Source: Hyphomicrobiales bacterium
GTDB taxonomy: Bacteria; Pseudomonadota; Alphaproteobacteria; Rhizobiales; Rhizobiaceae
Direction of reading: 5' to 3'
DNA: 51,820 nucleotides
Assembly (NCBI GenBank): GCA_900470965.1
Contig: UCCS01000012.1
Location: forward strand, 1-51,820
The translations under genes were made by a program, and so were the position numbers. Positions 24,764 to 34,694 of the stretch are shown one piece after another; positions within the stretch are counted from its first letter, which is position 1, and every line of letters begins with the position of its first letter. Below the pieces are notes generated by a model that had not been told where the DNA came from, did no database searches, and saw only the letters and a program-made list of their open reading frames with translations.

Positions 24764-25643
24764 GATGACCGCTTCCGTCACCGCGGCCAGGCCGCCATCG
24801 GACATCACCAAACGCAGCCGCCCGGCTTCGATCATCATCCATGCGCTGCTGATCGCCGCCTCACTGCTGATGCTCTATCCGCTCCTGTGGATGGTGTCGG
24901 CATCGGTCAGGCCGGAAAACGAAATCTTCTCGTCGACCTCGCTCATCCCGTCGTCGGTCGATTTCTCCTCCTATGTGCGCGGCTGGACCGGACTCGACAT
25001 CACCTTCGGCCGGTTCTTCTGGAATTCGCTCGTCATCTCGCTGCTGGTCGTGGCGGGCAATGTCATCGCCTGCTCGCTGACGGCATTCGCCTTCGCACGG
25101 CTGCGTTTTGCCGGCCGAAATTTCTGGTTCGCGATCATGCTCGGCACGCTGATGATCCCCTATCACGTGACGCTCATCCCGCAATATGTGCTCTTCCTCG
25201 ACCTCGGCTGGGTCAACACCATCCTGCCGCTGGTCGTGCCGAAGTTCCTGGCAAGCGACGCATTCTTCATCTTCCTCATGGTGCAGTTCTTCCGCGGCAT
25301 CCCGCGTGAACTCGATGAAGCGGCGATGATGGACGGCTGCAGCGCCTGGCGCATCTATTGGAAGATCATGCTGCCGCTGTCGCTGCCGGTTCTGGCGACG
25401 GCCGCCATCTTCTCATTCATCTGGACCTGGGACGATTTCTTCGGTCCGCTGATCTACCTCAACGACATGAACACCTACACGATCCAGCTCGGCTTGCGCA
25501 CTTTCGTGGACTCCACCAGCGCATCGGACTGGGGTGGATTGTTCGCCATGTCGACGCTGACCCTCGTGCCCGTGTTCTTCTTCTTCTTGTTCTTCCAGCG
25601 CCTGCTGATCGAAGGCATCGCCACGACCGGCATGAAGCGTTGA
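24756..25643 (+). CDS. ABC sugar transporter permease (MalG/UgpE type)
   Basis: The 295-aa second permease has six membrane helices, beginning IIIHALLIAASLLMLYPLLWMVSAS. The EAA loop is ELDEAAMMDGCSAWRIYWKI. The start ATG lies 8 bp inside the end of the first permease gene, the usual coupling for such pairs. It is followed 35 bp later by a Gfo/Idh/MocA gene in the same direction. Confidence 0.95.
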   Translation: MTEMTASVTAARPPSDITKRSRPASIIIHALLIAASLLMLYPLLWMVSASVRPENEIFSSTSLIPSSVDFSSYVRGWTGLDITFGRFFWNSLVISLLVVAGNVIACSLTAFAFARLRFAGRNFWFAIMLGTLMIPYHVTLIPQYVLFLDLGWVNTILPLVVPKFLASDAFFIFLMVQFFRGIPRELDEAAMMDGCSAWRIYWKIMLPLSLPVLATAAIFSFIWTWDDFFGPLIYLNDMNTYTIQLGLRTFVDSTSASDWGGLFAMSTLTLVPVFFFFLFFQRLLIEGIATTGMKR

Positions 25644-25678
25644 TGGATCGGGCAGGAAAGCCAGACAGGAAGAATGAC

Positions 25679-26752
25679 ATGAGCATCAAGACAGTCGCGA
25701 TCATCGGCTGCGGTATCGGCCGCTCTCACATCGTCGAGGGTTATCTGCCGCATCCGGACAAGTTCAAGGTCGCGGCGATCTGCGACCTGAACGAGGAGCG
25801 CCTGAAGACGATCGGCGACGAATTCGGCATCGAACGGCGCACAACCTCCTTCGATGAACTGCTTGCCGATGACAGCATCGACATCATCGATATCTGCACG
25901 CCGCCCGGCATCCATAAGGAGCAGGTCATAGCCGCTCTGGCCGCCGGCAAGCATGTGGTCTGTGAAAAGCCGCTCACCGGCTCGCTCGCCAGTGCCGACG
26001 GAATCATCGCGGCCGAAAAGACTGCCAAGGGTACGCTGATGCCGATCTTCCAGTATCGCTATGGCGATGGCGTCGAGAAGGCCAAGCGCATCATCGACGC
26101 GGGTCTCGCCGGCAAGTTCTACATGGGCTCCGTCGAGACCTTCTGGCGCCGCAAGCCGGAATATTATGCCGTGCCCTGGCGCGGCAAATGGGCAACTGAA
26201 CTCGGTGGCGTCCTCGTCACCCATGCGCTCCATCTGCACGACATGCTTTTTTATCTTGCCGGCCCGGCAACCCGCGTCTTCGGCCGCGTGGCAACCCGTG
26301 TCAACGAGATCGAAGTGGAAGATTGCGCCTCAGTCAGCCTGCAGATGCAGAACGGTGCCTTCGTCTCGCTGTCCTGCACGCTCGGTTCGCAGAACGAAAT
26401 CAGCCGGCTCAGGCTTCACTTCGAAAATATCACCTTCGAAAGCAATCATGAGGCCTATGCGCCCGGCCAGGATCCCTGGCAGATCATCGCTGCCGACGAT
26501 GAAGTACAGGCGAAGATCGATGCTGTCATCGCCGACTGGCAGCCCGTGCCGCTGCGCTTCAACACGCAGATGCTGCGCTTCCACGATTATCTGATGGGCA
26601 AAGGACCGCTTCCGGTGACGAGCGCGGATGCAAGGCGCGCGCTGGAGCTGGTCACTGCCATCTATCAATCCTCCGATAGCGGCGCCGATGTCGCCCTGCC
26701 GATCGGTCCTGACAGCCCGAAATACGCCGACTGGCGTGCAAGAACCAAATAA
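25679..26752 (+). CDS. Gfo/Idh/MocA-family oxidoreductase inside the ABC importer operon
   Basis: The 357-aa oxidoreductase's ATG at 25679 gives the expected start MSIKTVAIIGCGIGRSHIVEGYL (Rossmann 6-14); AGGAAGAATGAC precedes it. The EKP motif is VVCEKPLTGS (E96-K97-P98). WRGKWATELGGVLVTHALHLHDMLFYL provides the active-site His/Asp segment. It lies between the permease and ATPase genes, so it acts on the imported sugar, most likely oxidising it with NAD(P). It is the third member of this family within 10 kb. Confidence 0.9.
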   Translation: MSIKTVAIIGCGIGRSHIVEGYLPHPDKFKVAAICDLNEERLKTIGDEFGIERRTTSFDELLADDSIDIIDICTPPGIHKEQVIAALAAGKHVVCEKPLTGSLASADGIIAAEKTAKGTLMPIFQYRYGDGVEKAKRIIDAGLAGKFYMGSVETFWRRKPEYYAVPWRGKWATELGGVLVTHALHLHDMLFYLAGPATRVFGRVATRVNEIEVEDCASVSLQMQNGAFVSLSCTLGSQNEISRLRLHFENITFESNHEAYAPGQDPWQIIAADDEVQAKIDAVIADWQPVPLRFNTQMLRFHDYLMGKGPLPVTSADARRALELVTAIYQSSDSGADVALPIGPDSPKYADWRARTK

Positions 26753-26768
26753 GAGGGGATTTCGGAAC

Positions 26769-27845
<1,077 letters not shown>

Positions 27846-27900
27846 TTAGCCCGGCTTGACAGCCGATCCCTCACAAGCCCATCATTTCGTTGAGGGCTAA
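27846..27900 (+). promoter_or_regulatory. Two overlapping, mutually exclusive stems before the phosphotransferase gene
   Basis: TTAGCCC (27846-27852) can pair with GGGCTAA (27894-27900), and CCCTCA (27868-27873) with TGAGGG (27891-27896). The right arms overlap, so only one stem can form at a time. Together they fill the gap behind the ABC ATPase gene. They could be a weak terminator/antiterminator for the downstream pair; this is inference. Confidence 0.35.
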
Positions 27901-27913
27901 GAGGGGGATACGC

Positions 27914-28789
27914 GTGACGCCTGAAGAGAGGATTCATGCGCTTGGCATCTGGCAAGGCCCGATCGACATAACCCCGATCACCGGCGGCCTCACCAACCGG
28001 AACTACTTGGTGAGAGATGGCGCGCTGCGGCGCGTCGTCCGTCTGGGCGATGATATTCCGGTCCATCATATCAGCAGGCAGAACGAGCTTGCGGCGAGCC
28101 GCGCCGCCCATGCGGCCGGCATCTCGCCTGCCGTTATCCATCACGTGCCAGGTGTGCTGGTTCTCGATTTCATCGATGCCGCGCCGCTGTCGCCCGAAGA
28201 CATCTGCAAGCCGGAAACGCTTGCTCGTGTCATTCCGTTGATCCGTGCCTGCCATCACGACATGGCCCGCCATTTCCGTGGCCAGGCGATGATCTTCTGG
28301 GTCTTCCATGTAATCCGGGATTATGTCGCGAACCTGAGGGCAGCAAACAGTCCATATGTGCCGTTGCTGAACGGCCTGCTTGAGAAAGCGGAGCGTCTTG
28401 AGGCGGCGGCGGGCCCCTTCGAAATCGCCTTCGGCCACAATGATCTGCTGGCCACCAATTTCCTCGACGATGGCCGACGCCTCTGGCTGATCGACTGGGA
28501 TTATGCGGGCTTCAACACGCCGCTCTTCGATCTCGGTGGTCTTGCCTCCAACAGCGAGTTTTCGGACGAGGCAGAGCACCTCATGCTGGAGACTTATTTC
28601 GATCGATCGCTGACGGCTGATCTCAGCCGCCGCTACCAGGCCATGAAATGCGCCTCGCTGCTGCGCGAGACGCTCTGGAGCATGATCTCCGAAATCCATT
28701 CCACCATCGATTTCGACTACGCTGCCTATACCGCCGAAAATCTCGCCCGCTTCGAGCGCGCCTATTGGGCATTTGAACAGGATCATTGA
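27914..28789 (+). CDS. Choline kinase-like/APH-family phosphotransferase
   Basis: The 291-aa protein starts at GTG 27914 with GAGGGGG 6 nt upstream; an in-frame TTG at 27890 has no such site. The N-lobe has ITGGLTNRNYLV, and the catalytic motif is FGHNDLLATNFL (H175, D177, N182, the HxDxxxxN Brenner-type loop). The metal-binding IDWDYAG (193-199) follows, all typical of choline/ethanolamine kinases (LicA-like) in the aminoglycoside phosphotransferase superfamily. The next ATG follows immediately after its stop codon, so it is co-expressed with a dimethylglycine-dehydrogenase-like enzyme. Substrate may be choline, an amino alcohol or a related methylamine. Not a resistance gene on this evidence. 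Confidence 0.8.
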   Translation: MTPEERIHALGIWQGPIDITPITGGLTNRNYLVRDGALRRVVRLGDDIPVHHISRQNELAASRAAHAAGISPAVIHHVPGVLVLDFIDAAPLSPEDICKPETLARVIPLIRACHHDMARHFRGQAMIFWVFHVIRDYVANLRAANSPYVPLLNGLLEKAERLEAAAGPFEIAFGHNDLLATNFLDDGRRLWLIDWDYAGFNTPLFDLGGLASNSEFSDEAEHLMLETYFDRSLTADLSRRYQAMKCASLLRETLWSMISEIHSTIDFDYAAYTAENLARFERAYWAFEQDH

Positions 28790-31240
28790 ATGACGAAGCA
28801 ATTACCGAAGACGGCGAAGGCCGTGGTCATCGGCGGCGGCATCATCGGCTGCTCGACCGCCTATCATCTGGCCAAGCTCGGCTGGACCGATACGGTGCTC
28901 CTAGAGCGCAAGAAGCTGACATCAGGCACGACATTCCACGCCGCCGGCCTCGTCGGCCAATTGCGCACCAGCGCCAACATCACCCAGCTTCTGGGATATT
29001 CCGTCGATCTCTATAAGAAGCTCGAAGCCGAGACAGGTCTCGGCACCGGCTGGAAGATGAATGGTGGCCTGCGGCTTGCCTGTAACGAGGAGCGCTGGAC
29101 GGAGGTCAAGCGTCAGGCGACGACAGCCCAGTCCTTTGGCCTCGAAATGCATCTCCTGAACCCGCAGGAAGCTTTCGATCTCTGGCCGCTGATGACGACA
29201 GACGATCTCGTCGGCGCCGCCTATCTGCCCACGGATGGTCAGGCCAATCCCTCCGACATCACTCAGGCGCTGGCAAAAGGCGCCCGCATGGCCGGCGTCT
29301 CGATCTTCGAGGACACCGAAGTTCTCGATCTCGAAATCGACAGGGGCAGGATCCGCGCCGTCATCACCGGACAAGGCCGCATCGAATGCGAGCGGGTCGT
29401 GGTCTGCGCTGGCCAATGGACCCGCGGTTTCGCCGCCCGCTTCGGTGTCAATGTCCCGCTCGTCTCCGTCGAGCATCAATATATCATCACCGAATCCTTC
29501 GGCGTGCCCTCCAATCTTCCGACCCTGCGCGATCCTGATCGCCTCACCTATTACAAGGAGGAGGTCGGCGGCATGGTCATGGGCGGCTACGAGCCGAACC
29601 CTATCGGCTGGGCGCTGGACGGCATCCCTGATGGTTTCCACTACACGCTGCTCGACAGCAATTTCGATCATTTCGAGCAGATCATGGAGCAGGCGCTCGG
29701 CCGCGTCCCGGCGCTCGAAAATGCTGGCATCAAGCAGCTTCTGAACGGGCCTGAGAGTTTTACGCCCGACGGCAACTTCATTCTCGGCGAGGCACCGGAG
29801 TTGAAGAATTTCTTCGTCGGCGCCGGCTTCAACGCTTTCGGTATCGCCTCGGCCGGTGGTGCCGGCATGGCGCTTGCCGAATGGGTGACGAAGGGCGAGC
29901 CGCCCTACGACCTCTGGCCGGTCGATATCCGCCGATTCGGACGCCCGCATTTCGATACGGACTGGGTTCGCACGAGAACGCTGGAGGCCTATGGCAAACA
30001 CTACACGCTGGCCTTCCCTTTCGAGGAATACTCGAGCGGCCGCCCTTGCCGCAAGTCTCCGCTTTATGAACGGCTGAAGGCGCAGGGCGCCTGCTTCGGC
30101 GAAAAGCTCGGCTGGGAGCGGCCGAACTGGTTTGCCGATCTCTTCGCCAATGAAGAGCCGAAGGATATCTACACCTACGGCCGCCAGAACTGGTTCGATG
30201 CCGTCGGCCGCGAGCACAAGGCCGTGCGTGAGGCGGCCGTCATCTTCGATCAGACTTCTTTCGCCAAATTCGTGCTGAAGGGCAGGGATGCTGAGGCAGC
30301 ATTGTCATGGATTGCCGCCAACGATGTGGCAAAGCCCGAGGGATCGCTGATTTACACGCAGATGCTGAACAACAAGGGCGGCATTGAATGCGACGTGACC
30401 TGCGCCCGCATCGCTGAGAACGAATATTACATCGTCACCGGCACCGGCTTTGCCACGCATGATTTCGACTGGATCTCGCGCAGCATCCCCGACGGCCTTC
30501 ATGCCGAACTGGTCGATGTCACCTCGGCCTACACCGTGCTGTCGCTGATGGGGCCGAATTCCCGTGTTATCCTCGAAAAGGTCACGACCAGCGACGTCTC
30601 CAACGCTGCCTTCCCCTTCGGCCGCGTCAGGACCATCGGCATTGCCGGTTGCCCCGTGCGGGCTCTGCGCATCACCTATGTCGGCGAGCTCGGCTACGAA
30701 CTGCATGTGCCGATTGAATATGCGACGACCGTCTATGACGCGCTGATGGCGGCGGACGGGCAGTTCGGCCTCGTCAATGCCGGTTACCGTGCCATTGAAA
30801 GCTGCCGCCTGGAAAAGGGCTACCGCGCCTGGGGCTCCGATATCGGCCCCGACCACACGCCAGTTGAAGCCGGTCTTGGCTGGGCTGTGAAAATGCGGAA
30901 GAACACGCCCTTCAAGGGGCGCGAGGCGATCGAGCGCCAGCTCGAAGGCGGCGTAAAGAAGGTGCTCGCCTGCTTCGTGCCTGACGATCCCGATGTCGTT
31001 CTGCTCGGCCGCGAAACCATCTATCGTGACGGTAAACGTGTCGGCTGGCTCTCCAGCGGCGGCTTCGGCTACACCATCGGCAGGCCGATCGGTTACGGCT
31101 ATGTCCGTAACCCTGATGGTGTAACGGATGACTTTGTCCTCTCCGGCAATTATGAACTGGATGTCGCGCGCGCGCGCGTGTCCTGCAAGGTCAGCCTGAA
31201 ACCACTCTATGACCCCGAGATGCAGCGGATAAGGGCTTAG
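28790..31240 (+). CDS. FAD-dependent dimethylglycine/sarcosine dehydrogenase-like protein fused to GcvT domain
   Basis: The 816-aa fusion has an N-terminal DAO-type FAD domain: AVVIGGGIIGCSTAYHLAKLG (11-31) and TSGTTFHAAGLVGQLRTS (44-61; H50 fits the covalent FAD-binding His of dimethylglycine dehydrogenase). The C-terminal half, from about residue 470, is a glycine-cleavage T-protein (GcvT) fold with VFDQTSFAKFVLKG-like, CDVTCARI, LMGPNSRVIL, RITYVGELGYELHVP and KMRKNTPFKGREAI segments. Such proteins demethylate N-methylated glycines and pass the one-carbon unit to tetrahydrofolate. It abuts the phosphotransferase gene with no gap. Which methylamine it uses (dimethylglycine, sarcosine or other) cannot be told from sequence. 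Confidence 0.88.
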   Translation: MTKQLPKTAKAVVIGGGIIGCSTAYHLAKLGWTDTVLLERKKLTSGTTFHAAGLVGQLRTSANITQLLGYSVDLYKKLEAETGLGTGWKMNGGLRLACNEERWTEVKRQATTAQSFGLEMHLLNPQEAFDLWPLMTTDDLVGAAYLPTDGQANPSDITQALAKGARMAGVSIFEDTEVLDLEIDRGRIRAVITGQGRIECERVVVCAGQWTRGFAARFGVNVPLVSVEHQYIITESFGVPSNLPTLRDPDRLTYYKEEVGGMVMGGYEPNPIGWALDGIPDGFHYTLLDSNFDHFEQIMEQALGRVPALENAGIKQLLNGPESFTPDGNFILGEAPELKNFFVGAGFNAFGIASAGGAGMALAEWVTKGEPPYDLWPVDIRRFGRPHFDTDWVRTRTLEAYGKHYTLAFPFEEYSSGRPCRKSPLYERLKAQGACFGEKLGWERPNWFADLFANEEPKDIYTYGRQNWFDAVGREHKAVREAAVIFDQTSFAKFVLKGRDAEAALSWIAANDVAKPEGSLIYTQMLNNKGGIECDVTCARIAENEYYIVTGTGFATHDFDWISRSIPDGLHAELVDVTSAYTVLSLMGPNSRVILEKVTTSDVSNAAFPFGRVRTIGIAGCPVRALRITYVGELGYELHVPIEYATTVYDALMAADGQFGLVNAGYRAIESCRLEKGYRAWGSDIGPDHTPVEAGLGWAVKMRKNTPFKGREAIERQLEGGVKKVLACFVPDDPDVVLLGRETIYRDGKRVGWLSSGGFGYTIGRPIGYGYVRNPDGVTDDFVLSGNYELDVARARVSCKVSLKPLYDPEMQRIRA

Positions 31241-31274
31241 AACGGTTGTGACGGTGAGCAAATTCCGCGGATGT

Positions 31275-31308
31275 TTCCTCATCCCTGTGCGGGTATAGGG
31301 ATGAGGAA
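31275..31308. terminator. Bidirectional hairpin between convergent genes
   Basis: TTCCTCATCCCT / AGGGATGAGGAA is a perfect 12-bp stem with a 10-nt loop between the dehydrogenase fusion (stop 31240) and uxuB (stop 31323). The A/T-rich stem ends fit an intrinsic terminator, although the T run is short. Confidence 0.7.
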
Positions 31309-31322
31309 GTTTCGCTAACCCT

Positions 31323-32780
31323 TCAATATAGTGGCAGCCTGTTGTCCTGGATCAGGATCTCCAGTTTGTTCGCCACATCTTCCGTCCAGGCGGCATTCCC
31401 GGTAAGCGCCTTCGGGAACAAGCCTGGCAGGCCGAACAGAGCTGCCGAAACCGCTCCGCCATTGCGCGGCACACCGTCGAGAAGTGCTGCAATCTCTCCC
31501 GCCCGCGGGTCACGCAGTTCGTAGCGTTCGCCATTGCGATCGATGCCGATAGCGTAGCGCATCCAGGCGGCGACGGCGATTGCATAGGTCTCCGCCTTGC
31601 TGCCCTTGGCAAGCGCTTCCGTTGCTGGTTCCAGCAGACGCTGCGGCAGTTTCTGCGTGCCGTCCATGGCGATCTGATAGGTGCGGTGGGCGATCGCCTT
31701 GTTTGCAAAGCGTGCTATCAATTCGTCCGCATAGGCGTCGAGATCGATGCCGGGAACCGGATCCAGCGTTGCCGCTGCCGCATTCATGTGCCTGCGCGCA
31801 AGTGCTGAAAGTCCTGCATCATCCATGACGTCGCGGATGAATTCATAGCCTGCTGTATAGCCAAGATAGGCGAGCAGCGAATGCGCGCCGTTCAACATGC
31901 GCAGTTTCATCTTTTCATAGGCCGAGACTTCCTCGACCATCAGCGCGCCGTGAACCTTTTCCCAGGCCGGACGACCGTTGACGAAATGGTCCTCGATCAC
32001 CCATTGGGTAAAGGGTTCCGTCTCGATTGCTGCCATGTCCGCGCGGCCCGTCAGCCGCTTGGCATCGGCATAGGTCGCATCGGTGCTTGCCGGCGTGATG
32101 CGGTCGACCATCGTCGAAGGAAAGGGCACGTTCGCCTCGATCCAGCCATGCAGTTCCGGATCGATGCGGGCAGTGAATTCCAGCACCAGACGCTTCAGCA
32201 CCGCGCCGTTGCTCGGCAGGTTGTCGCAGCTAAGCGGCGTAAAGGGTGTTATGCTCTTCTGCCGGCGCCGTGCCAGACCCTCGACGAGATAGCCGATGAC
32301 ACCGCGCGGCGCCTGCCGATTGGCAAGGTCGGCGACGATATCGGGATGCTTGAGGTCGAGCCCTCCGGTTGCCGGATCGAAACCATAGGCCTTTTCCGTC
32401 ACTGTCATGCTGACGATGCGGATATCAGGGTCTTCGAGCCGTGCCAGCAGGCCCGCCGGATCGCGCGGCGCCACATACGCCCCAAGGATCGAGCCGATGA
32501 CATGAGCCGTCGTGCCCGAGGTGTCGCGGATCAGCACCGTATAGAGCCCGTTCTGGGCGGACAGATTATCCGCGACATCGGGGGTGCGCAGGCTCGCCAC
32601 CTCGATGCCCCAGTCACCGCCGGCAGCAGCCAGAGCGCCATCCGTGAAAGGCGCGAAATGCGCGCGGAAGAAGGCGCCGGGGCCAAGATGCAGGATGCCG
32701 GCCTTCAGCGCATTCCGGTCATAGGCAGGGAGCTTCGCCGTCGGCGCAAGGCCGGTCACGTTCTGCAGTTTGTCGCTCAC
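31323..32780 (-). CDS. uxuB: Mannitol dehydrogenase-family oxidoreductase, probable D-fructuronate/tagaturonate reductase
   Basis: The 485-aa long-chain polyol dehydrogenase family protein has its Rossmann segment at ILHLGPGAFFRAHFA (29-43), TVTEKAYGF and the family's K-x4-N-x2-H catalytic triad at K292-N297-H300 (KLRMLNGAHS). It starts with GTG overlapping the uxaC stop (GTGA, 4 bp). Downstream coupling to glucuronate isomerase makes fructuronate reductase the most likely role: fructuronate to mannonate with NADH. Mannitol or arabinitol dehydrogenase is the alternative. No mannonate dehydratase or KDG kinase gene is in the window. Confidence 0.85.
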   Translation of the reverse strand: MSDKLQNVTGLAPTAKLPAYDRNALKAGILHLGPGAFFRAHFAPFTDGALAAAGGDWGIEVASLRTPDVADNLSAQNGLYTVLIRDTSGTTAHVIGSILGAYVAPRDPAGLLARLEDPDIRIVSMTVTEKAYGFDPATGGLDLKHPDIVADLANRQAPRGVIGYLVEGLARRRQKSITPFTPLSCDNLPSNGAVLKRLVLEFTARIDPELHGWIEANVPFPSTMVDRITPASTDATYADAKRLTGRADMAAIETEPFTQWVIEDHFVNGRPAWEKVHGALMVEEVSAYEKMKLRMLNGAHSLLAYLGYTAGYEFIRDVMDDAGLSALARRHMNAAAATLDPVPGIDLDAYADELIARFANKAIAHRTYQIAMDGTQKLPQRLLEPATEALAKGSKAETYAIAVAAWMRYAIGIDRNGERYELRDPRAGEIAALLDGVPRNGGAVSAALFGLPGLFPKALTGNAAWTEDVANKLEILIQDNRLPLY

Positions 32781-34192
32781 AGCTTGTAGGCCTTCTTCGC
32801 ATTGTCATAGGAAAGTTCGCGCGCGACGATCTCGGCTTCCTTCCTTGAAATCCGGTGCTCGACGGCGAGCTGTGCCAGGAAACGGCAGATCTCGCGGCGC
32901 CAGACATCATGGCGGGCGGGGATCGACAGCAGCGCACGCGTATCGTCATTGAAGCCGGCGAGATTGGCAAAGCCAGCCGTCTCCACCACTTGGTCGAGGT
33001 AACGGCGGATGCCAAGCGGGCTGTCGTGGAACCACCAGGGCGGGCCGATCATCAGGCAGGCCCAATGGCCGGCCATCGGCGCGAGCTCCCGGGCATAGGT
33101 CGTCTCGTCGAGCGTGAAGAGCAGGATGCGCAGGCTTGGTGCATGGCCGTATTTCGACAGCAGCGCTTTGAGGCCGCCAACCCAGTCGGTACGCGTCGGA
33201 ATATCGGCGCCCATATTCGGGCCACGCGTCTCGAAAAGCTCGCGGTCGGTATTGCGACGCGAACCGGCATGGATCTGCATCACCATGCCGTCTTCGGCAG
33301 AAAGACCGGCCATTTCCGTCATCATCTGCCCGCGGAAAAGTTCAGCATCGGCGGCTGAAAGCGGTCCCTTCAGCGCCTTGTCGAGCAGCGCTTGCTTCTC
33401 GGCAAGCGGTAGATCGGCGGTAAAGGCGGTCGGCACGCCGTGGTCGGTCGCCGTCGCTCCGAACTGGCGGAAATAGGCGCGGCGCTTGCGATGTGCCTCG
33501 ATGAGGCCATCCCATTTGGTGATGTCGCAGCCGGTGATCTCTCCGAACTTGATCAGATTGTCGCGGAAACCAACGGCATCGGGATCGGTGACGCCGTCAG
33601 GCCGGTAGGTCGTGCGTACTTTGCCGATCCAACCGTCCGCCGCCATCTTCTGGTGATGCGGCAGCGGATCGAGCGCGCCTTCGGTCGTGGCAATTGTTTC
33701 GATTCCGAAACGCTGATGCAGTGCCCGCGGCCGGAACTCCGGAAGCTTGAGCTGCGCATTGATGTGGTCGTAAAGCGCATCTGCGTTATCAGTCGTCAGC
33801 GGCTCGGTGCAGCCGAGCACGGCTGACATGGCATGATCGACCCAAAGGCTCGACGGGGTTCCGCGGAAAAGATGGTATTTGGCGGCGAAAGCACGCCAGA
33901 TATCGCGGCCGCTCGAAACCATCTTGCCGTCGAGACGCGGTACACCGAGCTGGTCAAGCTTGGTGCCGGTGCTGTGTAACATGCGGAAGAGATAATGATC
34001 GGGAATGACAAGCAGCGAAGAGGCGTCTTCGAAGGCCTTGTCGTCAGCGAACCAGGACGGTTCGGTGTGCCCGTGCGGGCTGACGATCGGAAGAGCGCGC
34101 ACCGTCTCATAGAGATCGCGCGCTATTGTCCGCGTTGCCGGATCGGCGGGAAAGAGCCGGTCCGGATGAAGAAAGCCATTGCTTACATCCAT
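32777..34192 (-). CDS. uxaC: Glucuronate isomerase
   Basis: The 471-aa amidohydrolase-superfamily isomerase converts D-glucuronate to D-fructuronate and D-galacturonate to D-tagaturonate. The family's first signature is PIVSPHGHTEPSWFADD (36-52, H40 and H42 as metal ligands), then DHYLFRMLHS, KYHLFRGTPSSLWVDHAM, DPLPHHQKMAADGW, MQIHAGSRRNTD and GFNDDTRALLSIPARHDVWRR. The start at 34192 follows GGGAGGAAAAC. Transcription order is uxaC then uxuB, a compact hexuronate module. TGGTAACCA at 34253-34261 might be a regulator site but is too short to assign. Confidence 0.93.
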   Translation of the reverse strand: MDVSNGFLHPDRLFPADPATRTIARDLYETVRALPIVSPHGHTEPSWFADDKAFEDASSLLVIPDHYLFRMLHSTGTKLDQLGVPRLDGKMVSSGRDIWRAFAAKYHLFRGTPSSLWVDHAMSAVLGCTEPLTTDNADALYDHINAQLKLPEFRPRALHQRFGIETIATTEGALDPLPHHQKMAADGWIGKVRTTYRPDGVTDPDAVGFRDNLIKFGEITGCDITKWDGLIEAHRKRRAYFRQFGATATDHGVPTAFTADLPLAEKQALLDKALKGPLSAADAELFRGQMMTEMAGLSAEDGMVMQIHAGSRRNTDRELFETRGPNMGADIPTRTDWVGGLKALLSKYGHAPSLRILLFTLDETTYARELAPMAGHWACLMIGPPWWFHDSPLGIRRYLDQVVETAGFANLAGFNDDTRALLSIPARHDVWRREICRFLAQLAVEHRISRKEAEIVARELSYDNAKKAYKL

Positions 34193-34362
34193 CAGTTTTC
34201 CTCCCTGATGGATAACGGCCTACCCCACATCATTAGACGCGGCAAGGGCTTTTGGTAACCAGACGGTCCACTTTCGGAATCGTTTTTATGGGGGCTCGAA
34301 ACCATTGACGCCCCCGCCTATTTCGGCTTTGGAATGCCACCTGATATCAGGGGAGAAAACCG

Positions 34363-34572
34363 ATGTCCGACCAGGCAGCCCGCATTACAAGGCTCGAAGA
34401 AATGCTGGCCCATCAGGCTAAGACGATCGATGAGCTTTCCGATCAGCTTGCCGAACAATGGAAGGTCATGGAGCAGACCCGCGCCAAGCTCGACCGATTG
34501 ACCGAGCGCTTCCTGAGTCTCGAGGAACAATCGCTGGAAGCGCCGGCGAATACCAAGCCGCCACACTACTGA
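34363..34572 (+). CDS. slyX: SlyX-family protein
   Basis: The small coiled-coil protein of 69 aa is predicted to be almost entirely helical with heptad Leu spacing (LEEMLAHQAKTIDELSDQLAEQW). It ends with the SlyX C-terminal PPHY. GGGGAG lies 9 nt before the start. Function of SlyX is not well defined. Confidence 0.88.
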   Translation: MSDQAARITRLEEMLAHQAKTIDELSDQLAEQWKVMEQTRAKLDRLTERFLSLEEQSLEAPANTKPPHY

Positions 34573-34694
34573 GTGGCCATGCCGCCGAACCCTGCGCAGC
34601 CCTGCCCGAAGGCTGCCTGCAGCAGGAAAGCGGTTTCGCGCTTTCGCCCTTTGCGATATAGCCCGGAAAGACGAAGCTGAACGAGAGACATCCC

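Noticed and set aside
27914..28789. Aminoglycoside resistance gene
   Set aside because: Catalytic motifs fit the wide APH/choline kinase fold and the context is methylamine metabolism, not resistance.
34253..34261. TGGTAACCA palindrome upstream of uxaC as a GntR/UxuR operator
   Set aside because: Only nine bases, spacing does not fit the usual TGGT-N2/3-ACCA half-site arrangement, and no second copy was found.
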